A DNA stretch of 64,000 nt, taken from contig JADIYY010000001.1 in assembly GCA_016705065.1 (NCBI GenBank), positions 868,001 to 932,000 on the forward strand. Reading direction: 5' to 3'. A program made the position numbers and the translations under genes. Below the pieces are notes generated by a model. It was not told the origin of the DNA and made no database searches. It worked only from the letters and a program-made list of their open reading frames with translations. Positions 33,396 through 42,533 of this stretch are shown here, piece after piece; the first letter of the stretch is position 1, and the number at the start of each line of letters is the position of its first letter. This stretch comes from Candidatus Aalborgiella aggregata (GTDB lineage Bacteria > Pseudomonadota > Gammaproteobacteria > Burkholderiales > Burkholderiaceae_C).

Positions 33396-34100
33396 CTACC
33401 GAATCACATCCACCCCAGTTGGTGGAGTAAATTTGAATGCTTCAGCGGAAAACTTGGGGTTAACTTGGGAGTTGCTGAAAGTCATGACTGAGCGTTGACC
33501 AAAGCTATCTAGGATTTCCAATACGGACAAACTGACTGATTTGTCTGCACCAGTTTTCAGCCCCACTTTAATTGTTTGAATTTGCCCATCTGCCTGCTTG
33601 GGGCTTGCCAGCACCCATTGCAAACCGTCAGCATCGGGGGCATTTTGCAACTTGAATTGGGCTTCTAAGGCTTTTAAATTGGGGGCGCTGGCTATCAAGG
33701 CCGCTGGCGTTGAACCCAAAGTTTGCGACTGCTTTTTGGCGGTGATTTGGTTCAGGTCCAAGTCATAGAGCCACAGCGTTGTGCCATCCGCCACGATGGT
33801 TTGTTCAAACGGTTTTTTGTAACTGAATTTGAAACGATTGGGGCGCACAAACTCAAATGTTCCTGTAGACGTCTTGACTTTAGCAACGGCTTTTTCGTCC
33901 GTGTTGTTACTGGTTTTCGGCGGACTGGTAACGACTTGGGTGAAATCGGCTTTGCCTGATTGTGTCGATTTCAGGTAAGTATCCAATACCGCCAAAGAAT
34001 TTATGCTATTTTGGCCTATAGCCTGCGTATTTATTGCGTATAGTGCTATTATAAATATAGCAACGTTAGCCACCCACTTCATTCGCCTTACTGATTTCAT
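33396..34100 (-). CDS. lolA: Outer-membrane lipoprotein carrier LolA
   Basis: This protein of about 234 residues carries lipoproteins across the periplasm from LolCDE to LolB. LDTYLKSTQSGKADFTQVV after the signal and GTFEFVRPNRFKFSYKKPFEQTIVADGTTLWLYDLDLNQ are LolA hallmarks. The mature domain is complete. The signal peptide is unusual: its hydrophobic core AIFIIALYAINTQAIGQ is encoded by a copy of the 49-bp repeat (34013-34061). The gene follows ftsK in the same direction. Confidence 0.92.
   Translation of the reverse strand: MKSVRRMKWVANVAIFIIALYAINTQAIGQNSINSLAVLDTYLKSTQSGKADFTQVVTSPPKTSNNTDEKAVAKVKTSTGTFEFVRPNRFKFSYKKPFEQTIVADGTTLWLYDLDLNQITAKKQSQTLGSTPAALIASAPNLKALEAQFKLQNAPDADGLQWVLASPKQADGQIQTIKVGLKTGADKSVSLSVLEILDSFGQRSVMTFSNSQVNPKFSAEAFKFTPPTGVDVIR
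34013..34061 (-). repeat. 49-bp palindromic repeat, genic copy forming the LolA signal peptide core
   Basis: In gene orientation it starts GCTATATTTATAATAGC and ends GGCTATAGGCC. The codon that is TAG in intergenic copies is TAC here. The intergenic copy at 50413 shares the same first 17 bases. Confidence 0.9.
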
Positions 34101-34173
34101 TGCTTGCCTTAATGTGAGAAAATGACCGCTTTAAGCTGATTCACCATGATGATCTGGCTGGATGCCAGCCAGC

Positions 34174-36540
34174 TTATTCAGCGCGATTGGGCACCAGTAT
34201 TTCGCGTTGACCGTTGCTACTCATGGCGCTCACCATGCCCGCTTTTTCCATGTCTTCAACCAATCGCGCGGCACGGTTATAGCCGATTTTCAAATGCCGT
34301 TGTACCAGCGATATGCTGGCTTTTCGATTTTTCAAAACCACCTCAACCGCTTGGTCATACAAAGGGTCTTTTTCGCCAATGGAGCCATTCAAACCATCGC
34401 CTAACAAATCACTGTCGCCATCAACTGCTCCACCCTCCAGCACGCCTTCAATGTAATCAGGTTCGCCTTGCGTCTTCAAATAAGATACAACGCGGTGCAC
34501 CTCTTCGTCGCTGACATAAGCACCATGAACGCGTATCGGTAAACCCGTACCGCTGGCCATGTACAACATATCGCCCATGCCCAAAAGTGCCTCAGCGCCC
34601 TGTTGATCCAAGATGGTGCGGCTGTCAATTTTGCTGCTGACTTGGAAGGAAATACGAGTGGGAATATTGGCTTTAATCAAACCCGTGATGACATCCACGC
34701 TGGGACGCTGGGTTGCCAATATCAAGTGGATACCAGCGGCACGTGCTTTTTGCGCCAAACGGGCAATCAGTTCTTCAATCTTTTTGCCAACCACCATCAT
34801 CAGGTCGGCCAATTCGTCAATCACCACCACAATGTGCGGCTCGCGGTTCAAGGGCTCAGGCGAATCGGGTGTCAGACTAAACGGGTTGTATAAAAATTCG
34901 CCACGCGATTTGGCTTCGTCAATTTTGGCGTTGTAGCCAGCCAAATTGCGCACACCCATTTTGCTGAGCAGTTTGTAGCGGCGCTCCATTTCAGCGACAC
35001 ACCAATTCAATCCATGCGCTGCTTGACGCATGTCGGTAACCACGGGTGCCAACAAGTGTGGTATGCCTTCATAAACGCTCATCTCGAGCATTTTGGGATC
35101 AATCATTAGCAAACGTACATCACGCGCTTCTGCTTTGTAGAGCAATGACAAAATCATGGCGTTGATGCCAACAGATTTGCCCGAACCTGTTGTCCCTGCC
35201 ACCAGCACATGGGGCATTTTGGCCAAATCTGCCACCACAGCATGCCCCACGATGTCTTTACCCAAACCCATGGTGAGCAAGGATTTGGCTTCGTTGTAAA
35301 TACTGGAGCCCAATATTTCACTCAATTTAATGGCTTGCCTACGCGCATTGGGTAACTCCAGTGCCATGTAGTTTTTGCCTGGAATGGTTTCCACCACACG
35401 AATAGAAACCAAGCTCAATGAGCGTGCCAAGTCTTTGGCCAATCCCACGATTTGCGAGCCTTTGACACCAATGGCAGGTTCAATTTCATAACGGGTGATA
35501 ACGGGACCCGGCGAGGCCAAAATAACACGCACTTCAACGCCAAAGTCTTTGAGTTTTTTCTCAATCAGGCGCGATGTCATCTCCAACGTCTCGGGCGAAA
35601 CGGATTCTTGACGACCTGGCGCAGTATCCAGCAAATCAACTTGCGGCAATTTGCTGTCTATCATGTCCGCAAACAATGGCTTTTGCCGCTCTTTTGCGAC
35701 CCGCAAACTGGGTGGCGGTTCAGCCAAAACGGGTTCAATTTTGAGCGGTACAGGGTGTTGCTCGGCAACGGTTTCGCGCTCTTCTACTACTTCAATTTCG
35801 CGTTCGAGTGCAGCTTGTTTACCGACTGCAAGATCTTGTGCAATTTCTTGCTTCTGTCGTCTGGCCAACCAAAAGCCCTCTATCCAAGCGCCCAATTTCA
35901 ACGCGGTGCTGTTCCACGAAAAATTAAATGTCATGGACGCACCGATGATGCCCAAGCATATACACGCTAGGGCAGCGCCCGTGAATCCCAGCATTTTGGT
36001 ACTGAATATGCCCAATTCATAACCCAGCACACCGCCTGAAAAGCCGGGTAAGTAAACTTCAAGCCGCTGTAGACGTGCCCATTCAATGGCCACACTGCTA
36101 CCCACTAGCAGCAACAAGCCGAACCAGAACCGAACACGCGGGGTTAACAGATGATCGCCAACATCAGATTGTGTGACGGCATGTGATTTAAAAGGTTTTA
36201 TTTTGACGTCAATGCGGTCATCGTGCCGCATCCATTTGGCTAAGTGGGTCAACCAAACATACCCCAATGCCAGCACCAGCCACCAAACGGAAAAGCCGAA
36301 GAAGAAATAACTGGCATCCGATACATAAGCACCTACGCGCCCACCCCAATTGCGCGTCAATGAGTCCACGCCAGTGGTTGACCAAGCAGCATCTTGCGTG
36401 GTGTAACTCAAGAGTGAGATGAGCCAAAACGCCAGTACCAGAATACCCAGAATCAAACCCAACTCTTGTGTAAAACGCTCGCCAGCAGTGCGTTTAGAAG
36501 GATCGTTTTCGGAATTAAACGTATTACTTGTGTAACTCAT
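34174..36540 (-). CDS. ftsK: DNA translocase FtsK
   Basis: This 788-residue protein anchors at the division septum and pumps chromosome ends. It has four to five N-terminal membrane helices (residues about 30-215), a short linker, and then the motor domain with Walker A VAGTTGSGKSVGINAM and Walker B HIVVVIDELADLMMVVGKK. The C-terminal gamma winged helix follows (DPLYDQAVEVVLKNRKASISLVQRHLKIGYNRAARLVEDMEKAGMV), which reads KOPS sites. The linker is much shorter than in E. coli FtsK, as in many betaproteobacteria. Confidence 0.95.
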   Translation of the reverse strand: MSYTSNTFNSENDPSKRTAGERFTQELGLILGILVLAFWLISLLSYTTQDAAWSTTGVDSLTRNWGGRVGAYVSDASYFFFGFSVWWLVLALGYVWLTHLAKWMRHDDRIDVKIKPFKSHAVTQSDVGDHLLTPRVRFWFGLLLLVGSSVAIEWARLQRLEVYLPGFSGGVLGYELGIFSTKMLGFTGAALACICLGIIGASMTFNFSWNSTALKLGAWIEGFWLARRQKQEIAQDLAVGKQAALEREIEVVEERETVAEQHPVPLKIEPVLAEPPPSLRVAKERQKPLFADMIDSKLPQVDLLDTAPGRQESVSPETLEMTSRLIEKKLKDFGVEVRVILASPGPVITRYEIEPAIGVKGSQIVGLAKDLARSLSLVSIRVVETIPGKNYMALELPNARRQAIKLSEILGSSIYNEAKSLLTMGLGKDIVGHAVVADLAKMPHVLVAGTTGSGKSVGINAMILSLLYKAEARDVRLLMIDPKMLEMSVYEGIPHLLAPVVTDMRQAAHGLNWCVAEMERRYKLLSKMGVRNLAGYNAKIDEAKSRGEFLYNPFSLTPDSPEPLNREPHIVVVIDELADLMMVVGKKIEELIARLAQKARAAGIHLILATQRPSVDVITGLIKANIPTRISFQVSSKIDSRTILDQQGAEALLGMGDMLYMASGTGLPIRVHGAYVSDEEVHRVVSYLKTQGEPDYIEGVLEGGAVDGDSDLLGDGLNGSIGEKDPLYDQAVEVVLKNRKASISLVQRHLKIGYNRAARLVEDMEKAGMVSAMSSNGQREILVPNRAE

Positions 36541-36577
36541 TCGGTGTTATTCGGCGTAGTACCACGTTATGAATTGA

Positions 36578-37252
36578 TCAATCTAGCGCAAAAGTATTGT
36601 TGCGGATGAGGGTTGAACCATCGCCACGCACTTCAAAGTAGCCTTTTTCTTCAAAACTCTTCATCACACGGCTGACCATCTCTCGGGAAGCACCTACCGT
36701 TTTGGCCAAGTTTTGACGTGACACTTTTGAGCGGATCACGAGACCGTCTTCATCATCCAAATCAGCCATTTCGATCAGCGCATTGGCCACACGGCCATAC
36801 ACATCCATCAAGGCTAAAGATTCAATTTTGCGGTCCGCATGGCGCAAACGTTGCACCAATGTTTTCATGATGACATAAGTCATTGCAGCGTTTTCAGGCA
36901 ATATTTTGGCAAATTGAGCGCGTGCCAAAACCAAGACATCCGTCTGTACATCCGTGCGAACAAATGCAGAATGAGGCAAGTTGTCAATCAAGCTCATTTC
37001 GCCAATGTAATCACCTTGTTTGAGGTGGGCCAAAATGGCTTCACGACCTCGCCCATCAGTTGCCACCACGTGCGCACGACCATTCAATATGATGAAAAGC
37101 GCATTCGATTTTTTACCTGTTTCGACAATCAAAGCACCTTTGCGAAACCGTTGCTTGACGACCGCAGACGCAATGATTTGTGCTTGCTCATCAGTCAACA
37201 TCGAAAACAAAGGCACTCGGCGAATTAAATCAAAATTAGACAAGATACTCAT
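36578..37252 (-). CDS. CRP/FNR family transcriptional regulator
   Basis: This protein of about 224 residues has a cyclic-nucleotide-binding fold (FRKGALIVETGKKSNALFIILNGRAHV, GDYIGEMSLIDNLPHSA) and a C-terminal helix-turn-helix (VSRQNLAKTVGASREMVSRVMKSFEEKGYF). It has no cysteine at all, so it cannot carry the FNR iron-sulfur cluster. A cAMP-like or unliganded role is more likely. ATG 37252 is chosen for GGAG about 9 bases upstream. It lies between ftsK and the divergent trxB, where E. coli has lrp. Confidence 0.87.
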   Translation of the reverse strand: MSILSNFDLIRRVPLFSMLTDEQAQIIASAVVKQRFRKGALIVETGKKSNALFIILNGRAHVVATDGRGREAILAHLKQGDYIGEMSLIDNLPHSAFVRTDVQTDVLVLARAQFAKILPENAAMTYVIMKTLVQRLRHADRKIESLALMDVYGRVANALIEMADLDDEDGLVIRSKVSRQNLAKTVGASREMVSRVMKSFEEKGYFEVRGDGSTLIRNNTFALD

Positions 37253-37462
37253 CACTTGGCTCCATTCATAAACACGACCAGTCCATTCAAAAAGTGATGC
37301 CTCTTTACTCACACGATGTATGAACGACAAAACACGTCAAGAATGACTTAGCTAAAGTATGTTTTAAGTACAGAAAAACACTTTGCCTTAAAATCAAACT
37401 TATCTATTTCGCTATTGTCGCACTAGTCTTACCCCGTCTGTTCAATTCTTCCAATTTTTATC

Positions 37463-38419
37463 ATGTCAACACCACAACACGCCAAAGTACTCATTCTAGG
37501 TTCAGGTCCTGCCGGTTATACCGCCGCCATTTATGCAGCACGCGCCAATTTGCAACCCATGTTGATTACAGGCATTGCGCAAGGTGGTCAATTGATGACG
37601 ACAACTGAAGTTGACAATTGGCCTGCCGATGTGGATGGCGTCCAAGGTCCAGAATTAATGCAGCGCTTTCTGGCCCATGCCGAGCGGTTCAATACCAAAA
37701 TCGTATTTGATCAAATCAGCGCTGTAGACTTTTCTAAGCGACCCTTTACCCTAACTGGTGACTCTGGCAAATACACCTGCGACTCATTGATACTGGCAAC
37801 TGGCGCATCTGCCAAATACTTGGGTTTGCCGTCTGAGACCGAATTCATGGGTAAAGGCGTATCAGGTTGTGCCACTTGTGATGGTTTTTTCTACCGCGGG
37901 GAAGTTTGTGCGGTCGTCGGTGGTGGCAATACGGCAGTCGAAGAAGCGCTGTACCTGTCCAATATCGCTAAAAAAGTCTATTTGGTGCATCGCAGAGATA
38001 CATTCAAAGCGGAAGCCATCATGATTGACAAACTCATGGCCAAAGTGGCTGCTGGTAGCATAGAACTCAAAACCAACACCACCTTGGATGAAGTTCTCGG
38101 CGATTCCACAGGTGTCACCGGTATCCGATTGAAAAGCACCAAAGACGGTAGCACCGAAGATTTAGCTTTAAAAGGCTGCTTCATTGCCATTGGACACTCT
38201 CCCAACACAGAAATCTTCAAGGGTCAGTTGGAAATGCACGATGGTTACATTGCCACACAGTCAGGCTCAAAAGGGTTTGCCACCATGACCAGTGTGCCGG
38301 GTATTTTTGCCGCTGGCGATGTGCAAGACCATATCTACCGCCAAGCCATTACCAGCGCTGGCACGGGTTGCATGGCTGCTTTGGACGCACAAAGATTTTT
38401 AGAACAGCAAGAATCTTAA
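37463..38419 (+). CDS. trxB: Thioredoxin reductase
   Basis: This 318-residue flavoenzyme reduces thioredoxin with NADPH. The FAD motif LILGSGPAGYTAAIYAARA is at the N-terminus, the redox centre CATCDGFFYRG near residue 136, the NADPH motif VVGGGNTAVEEALYLS follows, and VPGIFAAGDVQD near the end binds flavin. Length and order match TrxB. Confidence 0.96.
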   Translation: MSTPQHAKVLILGSGPAGYTAAIYAARANLQPMLITGIAQGGQLMTTTEVDNWPADVDGVQGPELMQRFLAHAERFNTKIVFDQISAVDFSKRPFTLTGDSGKYTCDSLILATGASAKYLGLPSETEFMGKGVSGCATCDGFFYRGEVCAVVGGGNTAVEEALYLSNIAKKVYLVHRRDTFKAEAIMIDKLMAKVAAGSIELKTNTTLDEVLGDSTGVTGIRLKSTKDGSTEDLALKGCFIAIGHSPNTEIFKGQLEMHDGYIATQSGSKGFATMTSVPGIFAAGDVQDHIYRQAITSAGTGCMAALDAQRFLEQQES

Positions 38420-38428
38420 AAAAAAGGC

Positions 38429-38434
38429 TATAAT
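38429..38434 (+). promoter_or_regulatory. Probable -10 box of the rpmB-rpmG promoter
   Basis: GGCTATAATTC lies 150 bases upstream of rpmB, just after trxB. A very similar AAAGCTATAATC precedes rpsP (43130-43135), suggesting a shared style of ribosomal-protein promoter. No good -35 box is visible. The leader of about 145 bases is otherwise unexplained. Confidence 0.5.
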
Positions 38435-38583
38435 TCAAGGCTTTGCTGCAATTGCAGTGAATTTCGTTACCGCTATCAATAGGGCAACTATTGAGGCGAG
38501 GTGCGGCGAAAGCCGTTAACGCGCATTTTCAATTATGTGTGATGAAAAACACTTGAAGTGCGATTATTTGAGGAGTGTCCATC

Positions 38584-38817
38584 ATGGCACGTGTATGTGA
38601 AGTTACGGGCAAAGCCCCTATGTCGGGAAACACAGTTTCTCACGCCAACAACCATAACAAGCGTCGGTTTTTACCTAACTTGCAATCTCGTCGTTTCTGG
38701 ATCGAAGCTGAAAACCGCTTTGTACGCCTGCGCGTTACTGCAGCAGCAATCCGTTTGATCGACAAAAATGGCATCGAATCCGTGCTCGCAGACATGCGCG
38801 CTCGTGGTCAAGCTTAA
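38584..38817 (+). CDS. rpmB: 50S ribosomal protein L28
   Basis: This 77-residue protein begins MARVCEVTGKAPMSGNTVSHA, followed by NNHNKRRFLPNLQSRRFW, the L28 signature. ATG 38584 follows GAGGAG. It is paired with rpmG, the usual order. Confidence 0.97.
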   Translation: MARVCEVTGKAPMSGNTVSHANNHNKRRFLPNLQSRRFWIEAENRFVRLRVTAAAIRLIDKNGIESVLADMRARGQA

Positions 38818-38850
38818 TATTCCACCCTATTAACCTAGAAAGAACACATC

Positions 38851-39018
38851 ATGGCAAAAGGCGGACGCGAAAAAATCAAGCTGGAATCTACAGCGGGCAC
38901 AGGTCATTTCTATACGACTGACAAAAACAAAAAAACCACACCTGATAAGCTTTTGATCAAAAAATTTGATCCTAAAGCACGTAAACATGTGGACTACAAA
39001 GAAGTGAAACTGAAGTAA
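38851..39018 (+). CDS. rpmG: 50S ribosomal protein L33
   Basis: This 55-residue protein translates as MAKGGREKIKLESTAGTG, then HFYTTDKNKKTTPDKL and KKFDPKARKHVDYKEVKLK, the full L33 pattern. It lacks the zinc-binding cysteine pairs, so it is the zinc-free paralogue type. It lies 33 bases after rpmB and is followed by a strong terminator. Confidence 0.96.
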   Translation: MAKGGREKIKLESTAGTGHFYTTDKNKKTTPDKLLIKKFDPKARKHVDYKEVKLK

Positions 39019-39035
39019 TTCAATTCACAAAAATC

Positions 39036-39074
39036 AAAAGCCTGACAAAACAATGTTTGTCAGGCTTTTTTTTT
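39036..39074 (+). terminator. Terminator after rpmG
   Basis: AAAAGCCTGACAAA pairs with TTTGTCAGGCTTTT, followed by a T-run. This is a strong rho-independent terminator. Confidence 0.92.
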
Positions 39075-39085
39075 GACTCAAGCTG

Positions 39086-39610
39086 CTAAGGCTTAGGCCA
39101 TTCAACAAACTGTGGCTCTATACCTCTCGTTTTCAACCAATCGGCCAAAGCATAGCCAGTACCTGCAGGCCAGCATTTCACTGATTGCGGCGCGAATAAT
39201 TTGAAATCAACCAATTCTGGCGACAAAATAACTTCACCAGCCGCCACAACATGGTAAGCAATGATGACTTGGTTCATGCGTTGAAAATCATAAACACCAA
39301 TCAAATTGACTTCACTCACATCTAAATTTGTTTCTTCTTTGACCTCACGCGCGATGCCCTCTTCAGCCTTTTCCCCAGCTTCCATAAAGCCTGTTATCAG
39401 GGCATACATTTTGTGTTGCCATGCAGCGTTCTGCGCTAACAAAATTTGACCTTGGTATTCGACCACTGCGGCTAAAACTGGTGTTGGGTTATTCCAGTGC
39501 GTAAAGTCGCATGCTCGACAGCGCAGGCGAGTTTTCATGCCACCATCTTCTAGCAACGATATTTCAGCCAACGGCGAAGCGCAGCTTGGACAATAGTTAT
39601 AAGCTTGCAT
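39086..39610 (-). CDS. Nudix hydrolase with N-terminal zinc ribbon
   Basis: This protein of about 174 residues starts with a zinc ribbon (CPSC near residue 6 and CRAC near residue 31) and then a Nudix domain. GFMEAGEKAEEGIAREVKEE contains the Nudix box with its metal-binding glutamates. The architecture resembles NudC-type NADH pyrophosphatases but is shorter, so the substrate stays open. ATG 39610 precedes the ribbon; the longer reading to 39709 overlaps cysM and adds unrelated sequence. Confidence 0.85.
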   Translation of the reverse strand: MQAYNYCPSCASPLAEISLLEDGGMKTRLRCRACDFTHWNNPTPVLAAVVEYQGQILLAQNAAWQHKMYALITGFMEAGEKAEEGIAREVKEETNLDVSEVNLIGVYDFQRMNQVIIAYHVVAAGEVILSPELVDFKLFAPQSVKCWPAGTGYALADWLKTRGIEPQFVEWPKP

Positions 39611-39660
39611 GATTTTTATATCGAGCAGTGAAACTGGTAGACATCGGCATATGCAGAAAT

Positions 39661-40563
39661 TTAAGCAGGGAAAACACCTGTAGATAGGTATCTGTCGCCA
39701 CGATCGCAAACGACGAAAGCTATCGTGGCGTTCTCAACCGTGTTGGAAATCTGTTGCGCTACCCAACAAGCACCTGCAGCTGATATGCCACCAAAAATAC
39801 CTTCTTCGCGCGCCAAACGTCTGCACATGTCCTCGGCATCTGACTGGCTAACATAAACCAATTCATCGACATGGCTGGGGTCGTAAATTTTGGGCAAATA
39901 GGCTTCAGGCCACTTGCGAATGCCTGGTATACGCGAACCTTCGCTGGGTTGTGCACCTATGATTTTGATTTTGGGATTTTTTTCTTTTAAGAATTTTGAA
40001 ACACCCGTAATCGTCCCCGTCGTTCCCATCGCACTGACAAAATGGGTAATCTCACCCTTTGTATCAGCCCATATTTCGGGTCCCGTCGTTTCGTAATGAA
40101 TGCGTGGATTATCAGCATTGGCAAATTGATCCAAAACCAAACCCTTGTTTTCGCGTTGCATTTGCTCTGCTAAATCACGCGCATATTCCATGCCACCACT
40201 CTTGGGTGTCAAGATAAGCTCTGCGCCAAATGCCTTCATGGTTTGCACGCGTTCGATGGATAAATCTTCGGGCATGATGAGAATCATGCGATAACCTTTG
40301 ATTGCAGCTGCCATCGCCAAAGCAATACCTGTATTGCCCGATGTTGCTTCTATTAAAGTATCGCCAGGTTTGATTTGCCCACGTTCTTGTGCCCGACGAA
40401 TCATTGATACGGCGGGTCTGTCTTTGACAGATCCAGCAGGGTTATTTCCTTCAAGTTTTGCCAAAATCACATTTTTTTTGACACTATTTTCTTGTGCACC
40501 AATGCGCTGAAGTGCAACCAAGGGTGTTTTTCCGATGACATCTTCGATAGTTGGGTAATTCAT
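39661..40563 (-). CDS. cysM: Cysteine synthase B
   Basis: This 300-residue PLP enzyme makes cysteine from O-acetylserine and sulfide, or S-sulfocysteine from thiosulfate. The PLP lysine is in NNPAGSVKDRPAV near residue 45, the phosphate loop in EATSGNTGIALAMAAA, and the second loop in GTTGTITGVSKFL. RIPGIRKWPEAYLPKI is CysM-like rather than CysK-like. It diverges from tRNA-Leu(CAA) across about 43 bases. Confidence 0.94.
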   Translation of the reverse strand: MNYPTIEDVIGKTPLVALQRIGAQENSVKKNVILAKLEGNNPAGSVKDRPAVSMIRRAQERGQIKPGDTLIEATSGNTGIALAMAAAIKGYRMILIMPEDLSIERVQTMKAFGAELILTPKSGGMEYARDLAEQMQRENKGLVLDQFANADNPRIHYETTGPEIWADTKGEITHFVSAMGTTGTITGVSKFLKEKNPKIKIIGAQPSEGSRIPGIRKWPEAYLPKIYDPSHVDELVYVSQSDAEDMCRRLAREEGIFGGISAAGACWVAQQISNTVENATIAFVVCDRGDRYLSTGVFPA

Positions 40564-40606
40564 GGCCTAATTATGTGCGATAATTCGAGTCTTCATTCAT
40601 TCTATT

Positions 40607-40693
40607 GCCGGAGTGGTGAAATTGGTAGACGCACGGGACTCAAAATCCCGCGGGATAAAACCCGTGCCGGTTCGATTCCGGCCTCCGGCACCA
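40607..40693 (+). tRNA. tRNA-Leu (anticodon CAA)
   Basis: An 87-base class II tRNA with encoded CCA. GCCGGAG pairs with CTCCGGC, the anticodon loop CTCAAAA gives CAA for UUG codons, and a long variable arm is present. GGTTCGATTCC forms the T arm. Confidence 0.96.
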
Positions 40694-40705
40694 GCTTTTA
40701 CAGCT

Positions 40706-40742
40706 AAAAAGCCACTTGCAATCTGTTCAAGTGGCTTTTTTT
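40706..40742 (+). terminator. Terminator after tRNA-Leu(CAA)
   Basis: AAAAAGCCACTTG pairs with CAAGTGGCTTTTT, followed by further T residues. Confidence 0.9.
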
Positions 40743-40881
40743 ATGGTCGCTCCAGCATTTGCAAAATTTGTATTTCTATGAGAATCTGTTTTGGCTTTTG
40801 GGCGGTTAAACTCAATACAGATTTCTCGCACTTACCTGCAACGAAACTTCAATTTTCTATAAAACCTTTGGGAGATATGCC

Positions 40882-41526
40882 ATGTTTGGAAAACTTTTGC
40901 CACGAGACGGCAACTTTTTTGAAATGTTCAACCATCATGCGGACCGCATCGTTGAAGCTGCACGCGCATTTTCTGCCCTCGTAGAAAATTACAGCGATCC
41001 CCACCTGCGGGAACAATACAACCGCGATGTTGACAATGCAGAGCGCGCAGCAGACCGTATCACGCACGAAGTGAACACCATGCTGCATAAAACTTTCATC
41101 ACGCCCATTGATCGTGAGCAAATTCACCAACTCATCAACAACATGGATGATGTAGCAGATTTGATTCAGGACTCGGCAGAAGTCATGGCACTTTACGATG
41201 TCAAACTCATGACGGAAGATATCAAACGATTAACCGATATCAACACAAAATGTTGCGACCGTCTGAAAGAAGCCGTGCACATGCTCAAAACCATCACGGA
41301 CCCAGCCATTGCAGCCGCAGCACTTAAAACATGTGAAGAAATTGACAAACTTGAATCTGACGCTGACCGTGTAATGCGTTCCGCCATGAGCAAGTTATTC
41401 CGCGAAGAGCCTGACACACGTGAACTCATTAAACTCAAAGCCATTTACCAATTGCTCGAAGGTATCAGCGATAAATGTGAAGATGTGGCCAATTTAATTG
41501 AAGGCATTGTGTTGGAGAATTCTTAA
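40882..41526 (+). CDS. DUF47 (PhoU-like) phosphate transport accessory protein
   Basis: This 214-residue, mostly helical protein has the DUF47/PhoU-like pattern (LPRDGNFFEMFNHHADRIVEAA, FITPIDREQIHQLINNMDDVADLIQDSAE). Such proteins are encoded with PiT phosphate transporters and are thought to regulate them. The next gene's ATG overlaps its TAA (TAATG), so the two are translated together. GGGAGATATGCC provides the ribosome site. Confidence 0.92.
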   Translation: MFGKLLPRDGNFFEMFNHHADRIVEAARAFSALVENYSDPHLREQYNRDVDNAERAADRITHEVNTMLHKTFITPIDREQIHQLINNMDDVADLIQDSAEVMALYDVKLMTEDIKRLTDINTKCCDRLKEAVHMLKTITDPAIAAAALKTCEEIDKLESDADRVMRSAMSKLFREEPDTRELIKLKAIYQLLEGISDKCEDVANLIEGIVLENS

Positions 41527-42533
41527 TGGAAGTTCAAACCGCATTTTGGATTGTGGCCATGCTGGTGCTGCTGGCACTGGCATTTGACTTCATGAACGGT
41601 TTTCATGATGCCGCCAACTCTATTGCCACCGTCGTTTCCACTGGTGTACTCAAACCCGGTCAAGCTGTCATTTTCGCTGGATTCTTCAACGGCGTTGCTA
41701 TTTTCATTTTCGGCTTTGCAGTTGCAGCTACCATGGGTAAGGGCCTTGTCAATCCAGCCATTGTTGACATTCATGTCGTTTTCGGAGCACTGATTGGTGC
41801 TATTTTTTGGAATACAGTGACATGGTATTACGGTATTCCGAGTAGCTCTTCACATGCACTGGCAGGCGGTATTGTGGGTGCGGCCGTAACGAAAGCGGGC
41901 GCCAGTGCAGTTATTTCCAGTGGCATTATCAAAATTGTTATCTTCATTTTTGTCTCGCCATTCCTTGGTTTTGTCATTGGTTCGTTGCTCATGGTCGTCA
42001 TGGCTTGGATATTTCGCAAAACCACACCGTCCAAAGTTGACCGCGTATTTCGTCGTTTACAACTCCTTTCTGCTGCTGCATTCAGCTTGGGTCACGGTGG
42101 TAACGATGCCCAAAAAACCATTGGTATTATTTGGATGTTGTTAATCGCTACAGGATACTCAGCTGCTGGCGATAAATCACCGCCTCTGTGGGTCGCCATC
42201 AGCGCTTACAGTGCGATTGGTTTAGGAACGATGTTTGGCGGTTGGCGCATTGTGAAGACAATGGGGCAAAAAATTACAAAACTAAAGCCGTATGGCGGTT
42301 TTTGTGCAGAAGGTGCTGGCGCCATCACCTTATTTTTAAATACATTCATGGGCGTACCCGTGTCCACTACGCACACCATTACAGGTGCGATTGTGGGGGT
42401 TGGCTCCGTGCAACGTGCCAGTGCTGTGCGTTGGGGCGTTGCTGCTAACATCGTTTGGGCATGGGTATTCACCATACCTGCCAGCGCCTTTGTCGCTGCA
42501 ATCGCATACTCGGTCAGCTTGTATTTGTTTTAA
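41526..42533 (+). CDS. pit: Inorganic phosphate transporter, PiT family
   Basis: This 335-residue membrane protein carries the duplicated PiT signatures FDFMNGFHDAANSIATVVSTGVL near residue 19 and LGHGGNDAQKTIGIIWM near residue 190. About ten hydrophobic segments are present. It imports phosphate, usually as a metal-phosphate complex driven by protons. It is coupled to the DUF47 gene before it. Confidence 0.93.
   Translation: MEVQTAFWIVAMLVLLALAFDFMNGFHDAANSIATVVSTGVLKPGQAVIFAGFFNGVAIFIFGFAVAATMGKGLVNPAIVDIHVVFGALIGAIFWNTVTWYYGIPSSSSHALAGGIVGAAVTKAGASAVISSGIIKIVIFIFVSPFLGFVIGSLLMVVMAWIFRKTTPSKVDRVFRRLQLLSAAAFSLGHGGNDAQKTIGIIWMLLIATGYSAAGDKSPPLWVAISAYSAIGLGTMFGGWRIVKTMGQKITKLKPYGGFCAEGAGAITLFLNTFMGVPVSTTHTITGAIVGVGSVQRASAVRWGVAANIVWAWVFTIPASAFVAAIAYSVSLYLF

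Noticed and set aside
36578..37252. CRP/FNR gene as FNR, regulator of the box at 55783.
   Set aside because: The protein has no cysteines, so it cannot hold an oxygen-sensing iron-sulfur cluster.
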